Below, one piece after another: positions 36,116-46,221 of a stretch of DNA of 64,000 nucleotides. The first letter of the stretch is position 1; each line of letters begins with the position of its first letter. The notes under the pieces are model-generated. The model did no database searches and had not been told where the DNA came from. It saw nothing but the letters and a program-made list of their open reading frames with translations. The DNA lies in assembly GCA_001465935.1 (NCBI GenBank), contig LNKV01000023.1, forward strand, positions 186,001 to 250,000. Direction: 5' to 3'. Both the position numbers and the translations under genes were made by a program. This DNA is from Clarireedia homoeocarpa (Eukaryota; Ascomycota; Leotiomycetes; Helotiales; Rutstroemiaceae).

Positions 36116-36891
36116 CTTGCACAGCAAACTTTTCCTCGTGAAAGTATGTATGTATGTGTTGTATCAAGTGTAATAACAAAAAGTCTGCACGTGTAAATGC
36201 TTCCAAACCTCCTCCATACTCTTCCCATCAAATACCTCCCTCAAACCACTCTCCATTGCAGCCTAAACGGCAAGTCTAAGCCCCTTGTCACAACTCCATA
36301 AAGCGGCATTCGATCAGCACGGCACAATACAACATAGTACATGTTTTCCTTTTCCTCACTCTCACCATAAAGTCCAGTTTTGGCGAGGGGAGGATTTAAG
36401 TGCGATCCTTATTCAGCTGCTGGGACGCGTGAGTAGGATGGTTTCGGCGAGCGCGACAGTCTAGCGAATCGTGTTCCATATTCGAGAGAAACGTTCTGAT
36501 TTCGGTAGGACGAGTGAAGCTTAATGAATGAATGTATTTTCAGACAGAGTTATACCTCGCTCCAGAACTTGGATATCTATTCCTCTCCACAAGGTGCTGT
36601 ATTCATCAAGCAAATGGTACATATTGGGAAAAGCAAACCTAGAATACCGACAGCGACTACACCCGAAATCTCAATATTCGTTTAGTACTGGAGGATGTAG
36701 GACTTAGGGACCTTGTGTGGCCTGAGTAGTTAAAGAAATATTACAGTCACTGGTGGTCTAATCATTACATCCTTCTGCTGTTCTACCTTTCTGGATATAC
36801 ACGCAAACAACCAAATAACACTCTCTCCAGCCTCCGTCTTTATAACTATACAAACATGTAATCTCCAATTCTTTCACCCTGGTCCACACGA
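36116..36891. other. Intergenic, upstream of the patatin gene
   Basis: Contains the patatin promoter and the 3' flank of the next minus-strand gene. An upstream ATG frame near 36257 (MESGLREVFDGKSMEEVWKH) could be an extra 5' exon of the patatin gene but ends without a clear donor. Nothing else is seen. Confidence 0.4.
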
Positions 36892-37910
36892 CTAACTCCT
36901 TCCATACTCCAACATTCTCCCATCATAAATTGTTCTTCTCCCAGCAGTACTAGGCGCGGGTGGTGGAGGGTACGGTGTCAACTCATTAACCCAGTTACTA
37001 ACCGCCGACTGCTGATATTCAGCAGTCGGCGGGCCTGGCGGATCAACCGCTTTCTTAATCCTTAGGGTTCGTTGTTGCCAGAGATAACACATGGCAGTGA
37101 CGACTACGACGATGAGTATCACGCCTCCTACGGCGCCTGCTACGATTATTTTCCAGATGTTGTTTGAGGAGGAAGAGGAAGTAGTGGTGGGAGATTGACC
37201 GCTGGATGTTGAGGAGGTCTCAGTAGGAGGGGAGCCACCAAATATAGTTGGGTTTGCGTTTGCGTTTGCGTTTGCGTTTGCGTTTGTACTAGTCGAGGAG
37301 ATCTTTTCACCAGTACGGGTTATGCTTGCTAGAACAAGGACGTTTGTAGAAGCTTGTCCGCATGCAAACGAATACCATGTACTAGATGCCCCGAGACTAT
37401 AAGATTTGGCATAGAGGAAACAGGAAGGATTTGCTGCTGAGCTGTTGTAATATCGTGAGTACATAGAAGACCTGAGGAGAGTAGGTAAACTCACCAAGAA
37501 AGTATCGATCCATATACACTGGAACAATACGCAGCATCCTCGTAGGCGCCGCATAGGTCATCTCCTTCATTTGTGCACCTCTGCCAGTCTCCAGGACATT
37601 CGACGTCGTTGCAACACGCGAACCTTTGTTGTCCTAAGAAGCCTTGTTTACTTGTGCACGTGTATCCTACTTGACATGTTAGAGGGTAGGCTAATAAGAC
37701 GAGGTCGTTAGCAGCTAGCAAGAAAGACATCTGATAGGAACCATTACAAGCATTGCCTCGAATCCATCCACAGGTGGCGATATCTCTGTTGAATAAATCT
37801 TTAGGAACAATCGGAGCTGGTGTTATCGTCGGATCGCGAGGAAGGTTTAGAGCTGTTACATGATATCCGATAACTAGATAAGTGATTGCGAAAACCCAGA
37901 AACGTTGCAT
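36892..37910 (-). CDS. Single-pass membrane protein with Cys-rich ectodomain
   Basis: Exons 37495-37910 and 36892-37441 (GTGAGT donor, ACAACAG acceptor) give 321 aa. Residues 1-21 form a signal peptide (MQRFWVFAITYLVIGYHVTA). The ectodomain has about a dozen Cys up to residue 166 (CGWIRGNACNGSYQ, CQVGYTC, FACCNDVECPGDWQRC, DDLCGAYEDAAYC). A Ser/Thr-rich linker with a (Asn-Ala)n stretch follows, then a membrane helix at about 237-259 (IIVAGAVGGVILIVVVVTAMCYLW) and a short cytoplasmic tail with proline runs and several Tyr. This plan recurs in fungal plasma-membrane proteins with a wall-spanning linker, sometimes proposed as sensors. The ectodomain family is not recognised. Confidence in the gene is high, in the role low. 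Confidence 0.85.
37252..37286. repeat. Hexanucleotide repeat coding for (Asn-Ala)n
   Basis: About six copies of GTTTGC on the plus strand lie inside the preceding minus-strand gene and encode alternating Asn and Ala in the linker. Because the unit is six bases, copy changes keep the frame. Confidence 0.9.
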
Positions 37911-38875
37911 GTTGCTCGACGAAATTTAGACTATATAATTTTGACTTGGAAATCAACAGAGTAAAACAGAGAATGAAAAGTAGTCTCCACTCTAAGACTT
38001 CTGATTTCTGATAACGTAGCACAAGCATACACAGATTATGAAGTATGAGGCTGATACCAAAGGCTTCAAGCGGCATCAGTCTTTCTAGGTACCAGCTACT
38101 TCTTGATACTTTCAGCCCGCCATGAAAACACACCGAAATAGATGCTGCATCCGTATCGATACGCCAATGTTCTTCAAACGTACAACGCGGCACGCCACAT
38201 ATCGATTCCCGCAGAGCGAGCGTCTAAGCGGTCGTAATGCAATCACTGGGACGGTCTGCATGGGAGATCACGCATCCTCGGGCCCTGGGCGCTTTTTTAC
38301 TTTTGGTTAAAAATTCCAGTCACCACTCGGGACGAAGAAGTTATTTTGACTTCTTGTGTTGCATCGGCACCTGCTGGCCAACCATTTCTAGGCATCTCTC
38401 AGTGAATTCAGCCACCATTAGATGCCTAACAGCATTGAGACATTCTCCCACATTCCATTCAGAGCATTGCCATCGTTTCTGGTTCGTCGACACGATTAAT
38501 CGATTCGTTTCTAGACTTTTGATCGAGACTTCAAGAGCGCCTCTTCAAGATATAGATTGGCTTTTGTCGCGGTACTTGCCCTTCGCAGCACCTCAGAAAC
38601 CTTGAGAAGAAGAGGTTAGCCATACAATTTGGAAGCTTAGCATTACTCCCGAGCAAACAAGCTTTGAATAAAAGGCCTCCAAATATTTTCCAGTGGTCTC
38701 TCAGATCGCCCCGGGCAGCCAGGCCCTTTCTTTCGTTGGGACGTGAATGTGTTGCCCTGCAAATCATTCGGAAGAGATATAATCATCACGGCGAATTTCA
38801 AGTATTCCGCTCGGGATAGCAAGGCAACATTACGAAAGAAAATGATGCACTGTTTCAGAGATTCTTGAGGGAGAC

Positions 38876-38917
38876 GGGAGAAGGGAGAAGGGAGAAGGGA
38901 GAAGGGAGAAGGGAGAA
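38876..38917. repeat. Heptamer GGGAGAA repeated six times
   Basis: Six exact tandem copies, purine-only on the plus strand and thus able to form triplex DNA. Intergenic. Confidence 0.9.
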
Positions 38918-40148
38918 TGGGTCGGATCTACGAGTAAATTAAGCAATGGGGTGGGCAGGTGGGCAGGCGGGCAGTTAAGCTTCGACCCCACTAATTTTAC
39001 GGTACTACTTTTCAATGTGAATTATGTTCTAGTCCTGCAGTAGGTTGGGATATGCTATAGCCACAACAGAAGAAGCTGCACGGCCATGCAGACGTCTAGC
39101 GCTGCACGTAATCCTTCCAGCCTGCGATTATAAAACCACAAACTGAACGACGTCTATCCTTCATCACGAGCCCTACTACCTTACTCGTACGCGAAGCTTT
39201 TATGTCTGGTTGAAGACGATCAAGATCAGGAAGGATACACTGCAGAAGAGCAATTGGCTGAAATAATGCGGATTAGCGGATTTGGAAAGACAATACGATG
39301 AAACTGTTGTACAACAGGAGTTCCGGTAAAAGATATCCGGCCCTTTACACTTTTCCACTACATAAGAAGACCAGTCGGTACAAGGGCAACGCAAGTCGGA
39401 GCGATCCGGCAATGGGAGACAAGCGTCTTTCATCACCTATCTTCGTATAGGAGCCCTAGGCGAAGAAATCCTTAGCTAGTGGAAGTCAAATTACCAAGTC
39501 TTTTACATGACTTACGACTCCCGTCATTGCTATGTTGACGATGATCCTCTACGCCCTAGTAATATTGCTAAGAGCGCTTCTCCGGCAAACGGAAACTAAC
39601 CATCATATATGGCTGATCCTAATGGTCGGTAACTGTCAGATTCATCATGGTTCACTCGGAACGAAAAATTAGAACAGCTAGGCCAGCTAGCGGGCAATTT
39701 AGATCGTGCATCACAATGGCCCCGAAGAAGTCCTGAGACCGTTCCTGAAGATCTTTGCTCCACTCTGCTAAGTCTACTTAAGCATAAGATATTTATGGAT
39801 ATTCTTCACTTCTTGATTTTGCTGCGCATGCTAGCTCCAGTTGTTCCGAAATGGGTGATCCGTGGGTGATATATTCATGTCTAGACGGCAGGATTACGAA
39901 AATTGTGGATAGAGTCCCTAAGATACGAATGTCATTTGGTCGTTAACTATTAGTTCTACATTCTAGCTTGAGAGAAACTCTTCAGAAAGACTAGAGTTGG
40001 CGTAACATCGAGATCTTAACCACAACTCACTCCGCCGTTGAGGTATCATCCCAAATTCCATTTTTAGACCTGAACTATTACACATCAAATGGACATCCTT
40101 GTATCATTGGACATTCGTTGGAGACTTAGGTGAATTGTACAACTTAAG

Positions 40149-40157
40149 TATATATAG
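40149..40157 (+). promoter_or_regulatory. TATA box of the But2-type pseudogene
   Basis: TATATATAG lies about 62-70 bases before the ATG at 40219, a normal distance in ascomycetes, so the promoter may still be intact. Confidence 0.55.
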
Positions 40158-40218
40158 TAGATGAGATTCTGAAGATTGTCCTCAAGCCATCATACAACTC
40201 CTCACATTCGTTATCAAG

Positions 40219-41665
40219 ATGAAGTTCTCAACCTCAACATCATTTATTTTTGCCCCTGGCGCATCAGCTGCCATAATCCGCCGTGACCAATGCAGCTTTA
40301 CCATTACTGCATCGGGCGGCCAGTCAGGTGTTGTCGGACAGCTTTCCGACAGCCAAAACAGACTTGGTGGTGAATACCCGACAGAGGACTACGCCATTAG
40401 CAATGGCCAGATCACTGATTCCAATGGTAGAGGGCGCATTCTCACGCCTTCCGTTCAGCAATTTCAGTGTGATGCCAGCGCAGCTTCAACCTCTGGCTTT
40501 TCTGTTAGCAGCTCAGGAGAGATTCTCTATTACCTTCTACGTATGCTCTGCTTCAGACTCTGAGTACAACATCTATACTACTCCGGTGTCTGGTCAGAGT
40601 AAGTGTGTTGAAGTAATGTTGTCGGCAAGTTCATGCTATGGTTCTCCCAACACATCAAATGCTGCATCTACAGCCCCAGGCAGAACATCTGCATCAAGTT
40701 CAACAATCTTGCAGTCCGCCAGCCAGGAAGAATCTGTACCGACCCCAACTATCGACAAGACTACGACTCAGCACAAGACCACAGTTCAACAACAAACACA
40801 AAAAGAAACAGTCACCGAGCAAGTGACCAAGACTGAGCAAGAAACGTCTCCTGGTTAAACTATCACCCAGACGCAGCAAAAATCTGCTTCGATTCAAACC
40901 ATGTTTGTCACTCAAACCCAGACTATTCAATCTTCCTGCGTAGCTCAAATCGTGTTCACCACCTCTGTCATTAGCGCGAGCGATGTGACATCCACTATTC
41001 AAAACACTATTACCTATACGCAATCAGGACAATCCACTACTCTGGTCCAGGCCTTTTCTAACACTATATCACCCATATTATCCTCTAGCAGCCAAGTGCA
41101 AATCCTCTCTACATCCGCCCCCAAATCATCTCCCATCCCCTCATCATCCATTCCCGTCCCCTCAAACACAATCTCAACCTCCGCGTCCTCCTCAAGCTGC
41201 CCCACCAATCTCAACGGAGAATATCAATACCCGCACCTAATCTTACCCATCTCCTTCGCCTCTCCCTCTACGTCCCTCGGCACATCCTACAACGACGTCA
41301 TAAACAGCACCGTCTTCTCAATTTTCAACTTCGAAATTCTATCCACCTACACCGGAACTTGTTCACCCGTCTTTCTCTTCCCCACCCAAGATCAACTCGA
41401 GACGTCTTCTTACACGTTCTCCGGAAATGGCGACGTGGATTTCGCTCAACTGAGCACTATCGGCACTCAATCGACTACTTACGACAGTATTGGAAGCGTG
41501 GCGAAGGATCTTGGCACTTTTACTTTGACGCCGGGAAGCTCGACGGTTATTAGTACGTTTGCTTGTCCAAAGGGGGAGACGGTTAGTTATCAGTTAAGCG
41601 AGGGGGGAAGTGGAACGACAGATCTTTGGTATCTAATCACTACTAATGATGAATACATGAAATGA
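40219..41665 (+). pseudogene. Secreted But2-domain glycoprotein, disrupted by a frameshift and a stop
   Basis: Relic of a secreted fungal glycoprotein. The N-terminal part starts with a signal-peptide-like MKFSTSTSFIFAPGASAA, then DQCSFTITASGGQSGVVGQLSDSQNRLGG. The middle is Ser/Thr/Gln-rich. The C-terminal 140 residues (from about 41210) match the But2 C-terminal domain (PF09792): NLNGEYQYPHLILPIS, SIFNFEI, SPVFLFPTQDQLETSSYTFSGNGDVDF. Two lesions break the frame. Near 40528-40540 the reading shifts from the first frame (SSGEILYY) to the second (FYVCSASDSEYNIYTTP). At 40856-40858 a TAA interrupts ETSPG/TITQTQ while the same frame continues to 41665. No intron of credible size removes either. 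If expressed at all, only truncated products are expected. A sequencing error would have to explain two separate faults. Confidence 0.8.
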
Positions 41666-42604
41666 CTTCTAAGTATTTACAAAAATACTTAGTACACGAA
41701 TCGATGCACAATTCATTGGCCAGATTCGGACTTCTAGTTACTGATTGTTCAAGTAGAATTTGGACATTAAGAACTTATACATATACTCTCTTACCTTTTC
41801 GTTCTCCATATCAAATAATATAAACTTACAAGTCTACGGGAAACATTGAGTAGAGCTTGATCACTGTTGTCAAATAAATGTATGGGGACCCTGAGACAAT
41901 GTAATATATATATATATACCTTGTCTGAAGGTCTTTCAGGTACTGTTATGGACCTGTTATTTCTGCGCCGGAGAGGTTACTCTTCGGTACTGGCGATCAG
42001 AATGTGAAGATATTGCTGGCTTCAAAAAGGCGTCCAAAATGCTGGAATTGGTGAAATTGAAACTCAGTGTTTCAGTCGGCAGACCAACTACTGAATATAA
42101 TGGTTCTTTACAATTTTAGAGCTCAGGTTGATAGGGACGGCAAGTACCCAACAACAAAAAATTTCACTTCTGTTCTTCTGTTCTTTTCTCTTCCTCTTCT
42201 CAATTGAGCATCTACCTCGGATTTCAATTAGTTATTCGCTGTATGAGCATGTATCAATTCACTTACTAACTTCGAGTACAGCACGATGAAGTCCCGCCGT
42301 CCAACTCGACTTACACCACTCAAGATCACTCTGCCTTCCAACATCAATTGAGTAAACTGAGAATTAACTTACTCAGTATGTCATCGATTCATACAAAGAG
42401 TCAAATGCAACGCCACGCCCAGAGGCTTGGGCATTGAATCGAATCCGAAAGATGCCAACACCATTCGAAATTCGACCAGAGTTATAAGAAACCACTGTCT
42501 TCGGTGCGGAAATGACAAGCTGACGATAAGATCCGAAAGGCTGTTGTTCTTCTGAAGATCATAAACACCATACCAAGTGGCCAAGGGTTCGCTTTCACAC
42601 GCTG
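41666..42604. other. Intergenic with a dispersed repeat copy
   Basis: AT-rich, with a TA run near 41908-41920. Contains one copy (41745-41786) of a repeat found again at 45927-46006. No supported gene. Confidence 0.5.
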
Positions 42605-43226
42605 TTGGGCTTGGTACTGGGTACCATGTACCACATTGGTAAGATAGACTGGTCTGAGCCGTTGGCTCTCAGCTATTGCCGTCAAATTGACCTCGACATG
42701 TCCCATTTACGTGGACATGATTGGCGTTTGATATTCGAGGATGTCGTGGGAGAGTCGTATGCGTTCAACATGACAAGAAATGGTTGTCACCGCAATAGTA
42801 AGTTCTTCATCAGTCCATTTAGTGAATGGTACATAATTAATATAGAGTTAGCATGGAACCAATGTACACATGATTCTCCATGTAGCCAGGAGAAGGCCAA
42901 AAAGCAAATTTTTAACTTTCAATTTACAAGATCCGGGGATCAAAGCTTGCAATCGTTGACGCAAGAGGACCTTTCAGGTCAAGCAAGGTATTTTCCAACA
43001 TCATCCCCTTGGGGTCTACTTCCTGAATACCAACTAACCTTTGATATTTAGTTCCAAGCTCAATAAATGTGCTGCCCAGGGTGGTGTTCTTGCCCTATCG
43101 GATGCAGAGACATATAAATTCACTAAATCAGTCACGAAAGATCTCGTTATGCAATTGCTGAACGACATTGTGATGAAGATGAAGGAGGAACGAAATCATT
43201 TCGTCAATCTGCCACCTACGAGATAG
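42605..43226 (+). CDS. Unrecognised protein, at least two exons
   Basis: A frame open from about 42605 joins through a good intron at 42988-43051 (GTATTT donor, CTAAC branch site, ATTTAG acceptor) to a frame ending at 43226. An optional in-frame intron at 42798-42845 (GTAAGT ... ATATAG) is also well formed. The product carries DMSHLRGHDWRLIFEDVVGESYAF and ends SKLNKCAAQGGVLALSDAE, KSVTKDLVMQLLNDIVMKMKEERNHF. I see no known domain. The first ATG in the frame is 42629 (MYHIGKIDW); a 5' exon may be missing. Splice quality is the main reason to believe it. It could also be a decaying gene. Confidence 0.45.
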
Positions 43227-43283
43227 GACCGTCATACGGAGGACAGGGTATTGATGGAAATTCATATGCCTCCGCCGAATTAG

Positions 43284-43565
43284 TTGCCATATATTTGTAT
43301 ACGTTTTGATCCCCTCGCTTCCTCAACTGCCTCTAACAGTGTACTTATAAGCTCCCATACGGAATGCAACGATATGGAATTTGGAACTATCGATGGCATT
43401 AACAACCATTTCCACACAAAACACCACCAAGTACTAAGAAAGCTCTCCGCAAGGGCTGCTGCATTCATGTGTCACTACAAGGTGTGCAAAAAAGGCTTCT
43501 TTGACAGTCATGGTCGTAAAATCCACTTCGTGCGAATACATATTAAAGCCAGGCAAAACAACTAG
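43284..43565 (+). CDS. C2H2 zinc-finger fragment, possibly a relic or 3' exon
   Basis: An open frame of 93 codons without an ATG at its start encodes one well-formed C2H2 finger, C-x4-C-x12-H-x4-H, in FMCHYKVCKKGFFDSHGRKIHFVRIH (about 43467-43542). Before it lies a degraded second finger-like segment ending HFHTKHH. It could be the last exon of the gene ending at 43226 or the remains of a zinc-finger gene. No joining intron was found. Confidence 0.35.
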   Translation: MPYICIRFDPLASSTASNSVLISSHTECNDMEFGTIDGINNHFHTKHHQVLRKLSARAAAFMCHYKVCKKGFFDSHGRKIHFVRIHIKARQNN

Positions 43566-43925
43566 GTTACGAATAGTTGGGTAAGTGGGCCGGGTGCTAA
43601 TTGCTTGGGATGTTCAGTGCCGAGACAGCTGATGCTCAATTGCTAGTGGTGGTGCTAGATATATAAAAATCTATGCGTTTACCTTAAAATTGTATATGTG
43701 AGTTCTCGATGCCCAAATTTCACTTCACAATCAGACATATGATTTAGCATAGCGAGATGAACAAAGCTTTAATGTTCACATTCCACTGGATTAATCAAAC
43801 ATATGATTTGATTAAACATGGAAATCTGAAGTTGGTCGATGAATTACAGTAACTCTCATGCACTGCGCGATGAGCGAGAACCGCTCTCCCTCCTATTAAT
43901 TATTCGTCTTCCCGATTCCTTCATC
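43566..43925. other. Intergenic, nothing recognised
   Basis: AT-rich gap between the zinc-finger fragment and the 3' end of the FAD oxidoreductase gene. No gene or repeat seen. Confidence 0.5.
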
Positions 43926-45544
43926 TCAGCATCCGCCAGGAATATTTTCCCCAGTACCAGGAACCAGATTATACGCCTTGCTGAAAAGATTCTCCGGATC
44001 ATACTGCCTCTTCAGCTTCACCAGTTTTTCATAATTTCCCCCAAAGAGATCTTTGGTCCTCGTGTCACCAAGTCCTATATTACTCATCATTAGCTATCAA
44101 TCATTCTCTCGCAAGTCCCTCTTAACCAGAACACAGAAAAATAAACAGCGAAATCAAACCTACCGTCATAATTAACATATACCCCAACACCATCCCCTTT
44201 CTTCTTACCCCCCAGTTCCCTCTTCGCTCTCCCCGCTATCTCCCTGGTCCAACCCCTACACCTCTCATCCCACTTACTCTCCGTCCACCCCGAAACAACC
44301 ACCATATTCCCCCATTCCCCTCTATTCGCAAACGCCATCGCGTTCAACGGGATTTCCATAATCTTCCCATTGTGTATAAACTCAAAAAGCATCAACGTTT
44401 TCTTCGCATCAGGTATCTCCTCCGTATGCCTAACATATTCCTCATAAACCCCATCCACAAACTTCCAATCCAGCGGGTACGTAAAAGTCCCCCCTTTCAT
44501 CGCCCTCCTATCCCCATTTGGAGTCGACGCAGTGTGCAACGCGTTAATCTCCGGATACGGCATCATTCCCGTACGATCCATCAACGGACCCAAATCCTTC
44601 AACGGCTTAAAAACCTCCCTCGCCTTCTCCACTTCCCCATCGTAAAATAACACCGCGACAACACAACTCCTTCCAATAGGTGGCGGCGTCGCAATCGCTA
44701 CCATCATCGTAACATCGCCTCTCAAATCCTCCCTCTCCATAACCTCATTCGCAAACCCCACCACCCGCTCGATTCCCCCCCGTTCAAACATCATCACCCC
44801 ACCCCACACCATCCCGCTATGTTTATACCCCCTAAACACAAACTCACTCACCACTCCAAACCCCGCCCCCGCGCCCCTCAACGCCCAAAACAATCCTAGG
44901 TTCTCATTCGCTGACGCCCGCGCTACTGTCCCATCCGCAAGCACCACCTCCGCCGCCACCAAATTATCCACCGCGAGCCCGTACTTCCCGCTCAGATACC
45001 CATACCCGCCACCGAGCGTCAGCCCGCCAATCCCCGTGCGATTGACCGTCCCGCCCACGGTCACAAGCCCGTGTTTCGCCGCGGCGGCGTCGACGTCGGC
45101 CCAGAGGGCGCCGCCTTGCGCCGTGATGGTTTGCGTTTCCGGGTTGACGAGGACTTCGTTCATAAGGGATAGATTGAGCGATACGCCGGTGTTAGTGGAG
45201 GATTGCCCGCTGGTGGAGTGTGTACCGCCTGCGACGGCGAGGTCGAGGTCGTGTAAGCTGGTGAGACGGATGGTGTGGGAGATGTCGGCGGTGCAGGCGG
45301 GGAAGACGACGATGGGCTTTGAGGCGGGAGGGTGGGGTTAGTTATATGTGGGATTTTGGTGTAAGAAGAAGAAGGAGGAGGAGGAGGAGAATAGGGGAGA
45401 TTTATTAGCAGGGATTATACTTACAGCTTCCTTTTCGGCAGTGACGGCCCAGCGTTTGATGGCTTGTTTGTAGTTTTCATCTTGCGGTGTTACGATGACA
45501 GCATCTTTTGAGAGTACTTCTCTCAGCTCTTCTTCGATCATCAT
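43926..45544 (-). CDS. FAD-linked oxidoreductase, berberine-bridge type
   Basis: Flavoprotein oxidase of the FAD_binding_4 plus BBE family, oxidising sugars, alcohols or secondary metabolites. Exons 45425-45544, 44164-45316 and 43926-44074 close in frame to 473 aa. The FAD-binding part shows PIVVFPACTADIS and AGGTHSTSGQSST, whose His73 is the expected covalent FAD attachment. GLTLGGGYGYLSGKYGLAVDN follows; the second attachment Cys of bicovalent members is absent, so a single covalent bond is likely. The BBE end reads YVNYDG plus GGNYEKLVKLKRQYDPENLF, with the last 49 residues in the third exon. There is no signal peptide (starts MMIEEELREVLS), unlike many secreted members, so it is probably intracellular. 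The next gene upstream on the same strand is an amidase, 677 bases away. Confidence 0.93.
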
Positions 45545-46221
45545 TTCAATTGAGAGAATCGTATGATCGCAAAAAATACAAGAAAACTTTCACCAATGTA
45601 CGTATGACAAATAAGCACGTCTGGAATCCAGGCAGCTCTTTATATGTGCTCCCTCCTTTACCAAAGCCAACCTGTCGGTAGACACAAGCGTTGCATAAAG
45701 ACAAGTCCCACAACATTTTTACTCACATTTTCTTTCAACTATATGAAGCTTGAAATTATTTGATCGCATTCTTAGAACGTGTTTCAGAAAGCCGCAAACT
45801 TGCAGCTTTTCACCCCTCGCTTCCGGTGACAGCTCACTAGCTTATGCATGTACTAGGCGGCAACATCGGTACCTGAGTAATGCCATTTATGGTGTACTAA
45901 CTATCCGACCAACTTCTGACTTCTAATTGTTCGAGTCAATTTTGGACATTGAGAACTTATATATCTGATTGCTCAAGCGAAAGTTGAGCGTTGAGAACTT
46001 ATGTATACACTTGCCGGAATAGAGATCTCCAAAGTATATATTTTACTTGAATATGGAAGTTTTTGGAGATGTTCGATGAAATAGTACACCCAGTGGTGGG
46101 TGATCTAACTTAGCTCTAGACTGTACTGATGTCTTAGATCTGTACATTAAGTGATTAGCTTCTGAGCTAGGAACGCCTCAAAACGCCATAACCATACCGA
46201 CGGGATACATTTCGTCGGCTA
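45545..46221. other. Intergenic with two dispersed repeat copies
   Basis: Promoter region of the FAD oxidoreductase. Contains two adjacent copies of a 35-40 base repeat (45927-45965 and 45969-46006) related to 41745-41786. Confidence 0.5.
45927..46006. repeat. Two tandem copies of a dispersed 40-base repeat
   Basis: Both copies follow the pattern TTGYTCRAG ... GAGAACTTAT. The first is very close to 41745-41786 (shared TTTGGACATT and AGAACTTATA). The similarity extends upstream to a shared GACTTCTA. Confidence 0.75.

Larger units (their letters stand above)
37911..40218. other. Intergenic 2.3 kb with a heptamer repeat
   Basis: No supported gene. Contains six copies of GGGAGAA (38876-38917), and a promoter-like stretch close to the But2-type pseudogene with a TATA box at 40149-40157. 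Open frames near 38240-38600 (plus) lack recognisable motifs. Confidence 0.5.

Noticed and set aside
38876..38917. Heptamer array as a telomere-like or CRISPR-like repeat
   Set aside because: GGGAGAA is not the fungal telomere unit TTAGGG, and there are no spacers.
40219..41665. Introns that could repair the But2 gene
   Set aside because: Candidate GT...AG pairs over the lesions are only about 14-17 bases long, far below fungal minimum size.
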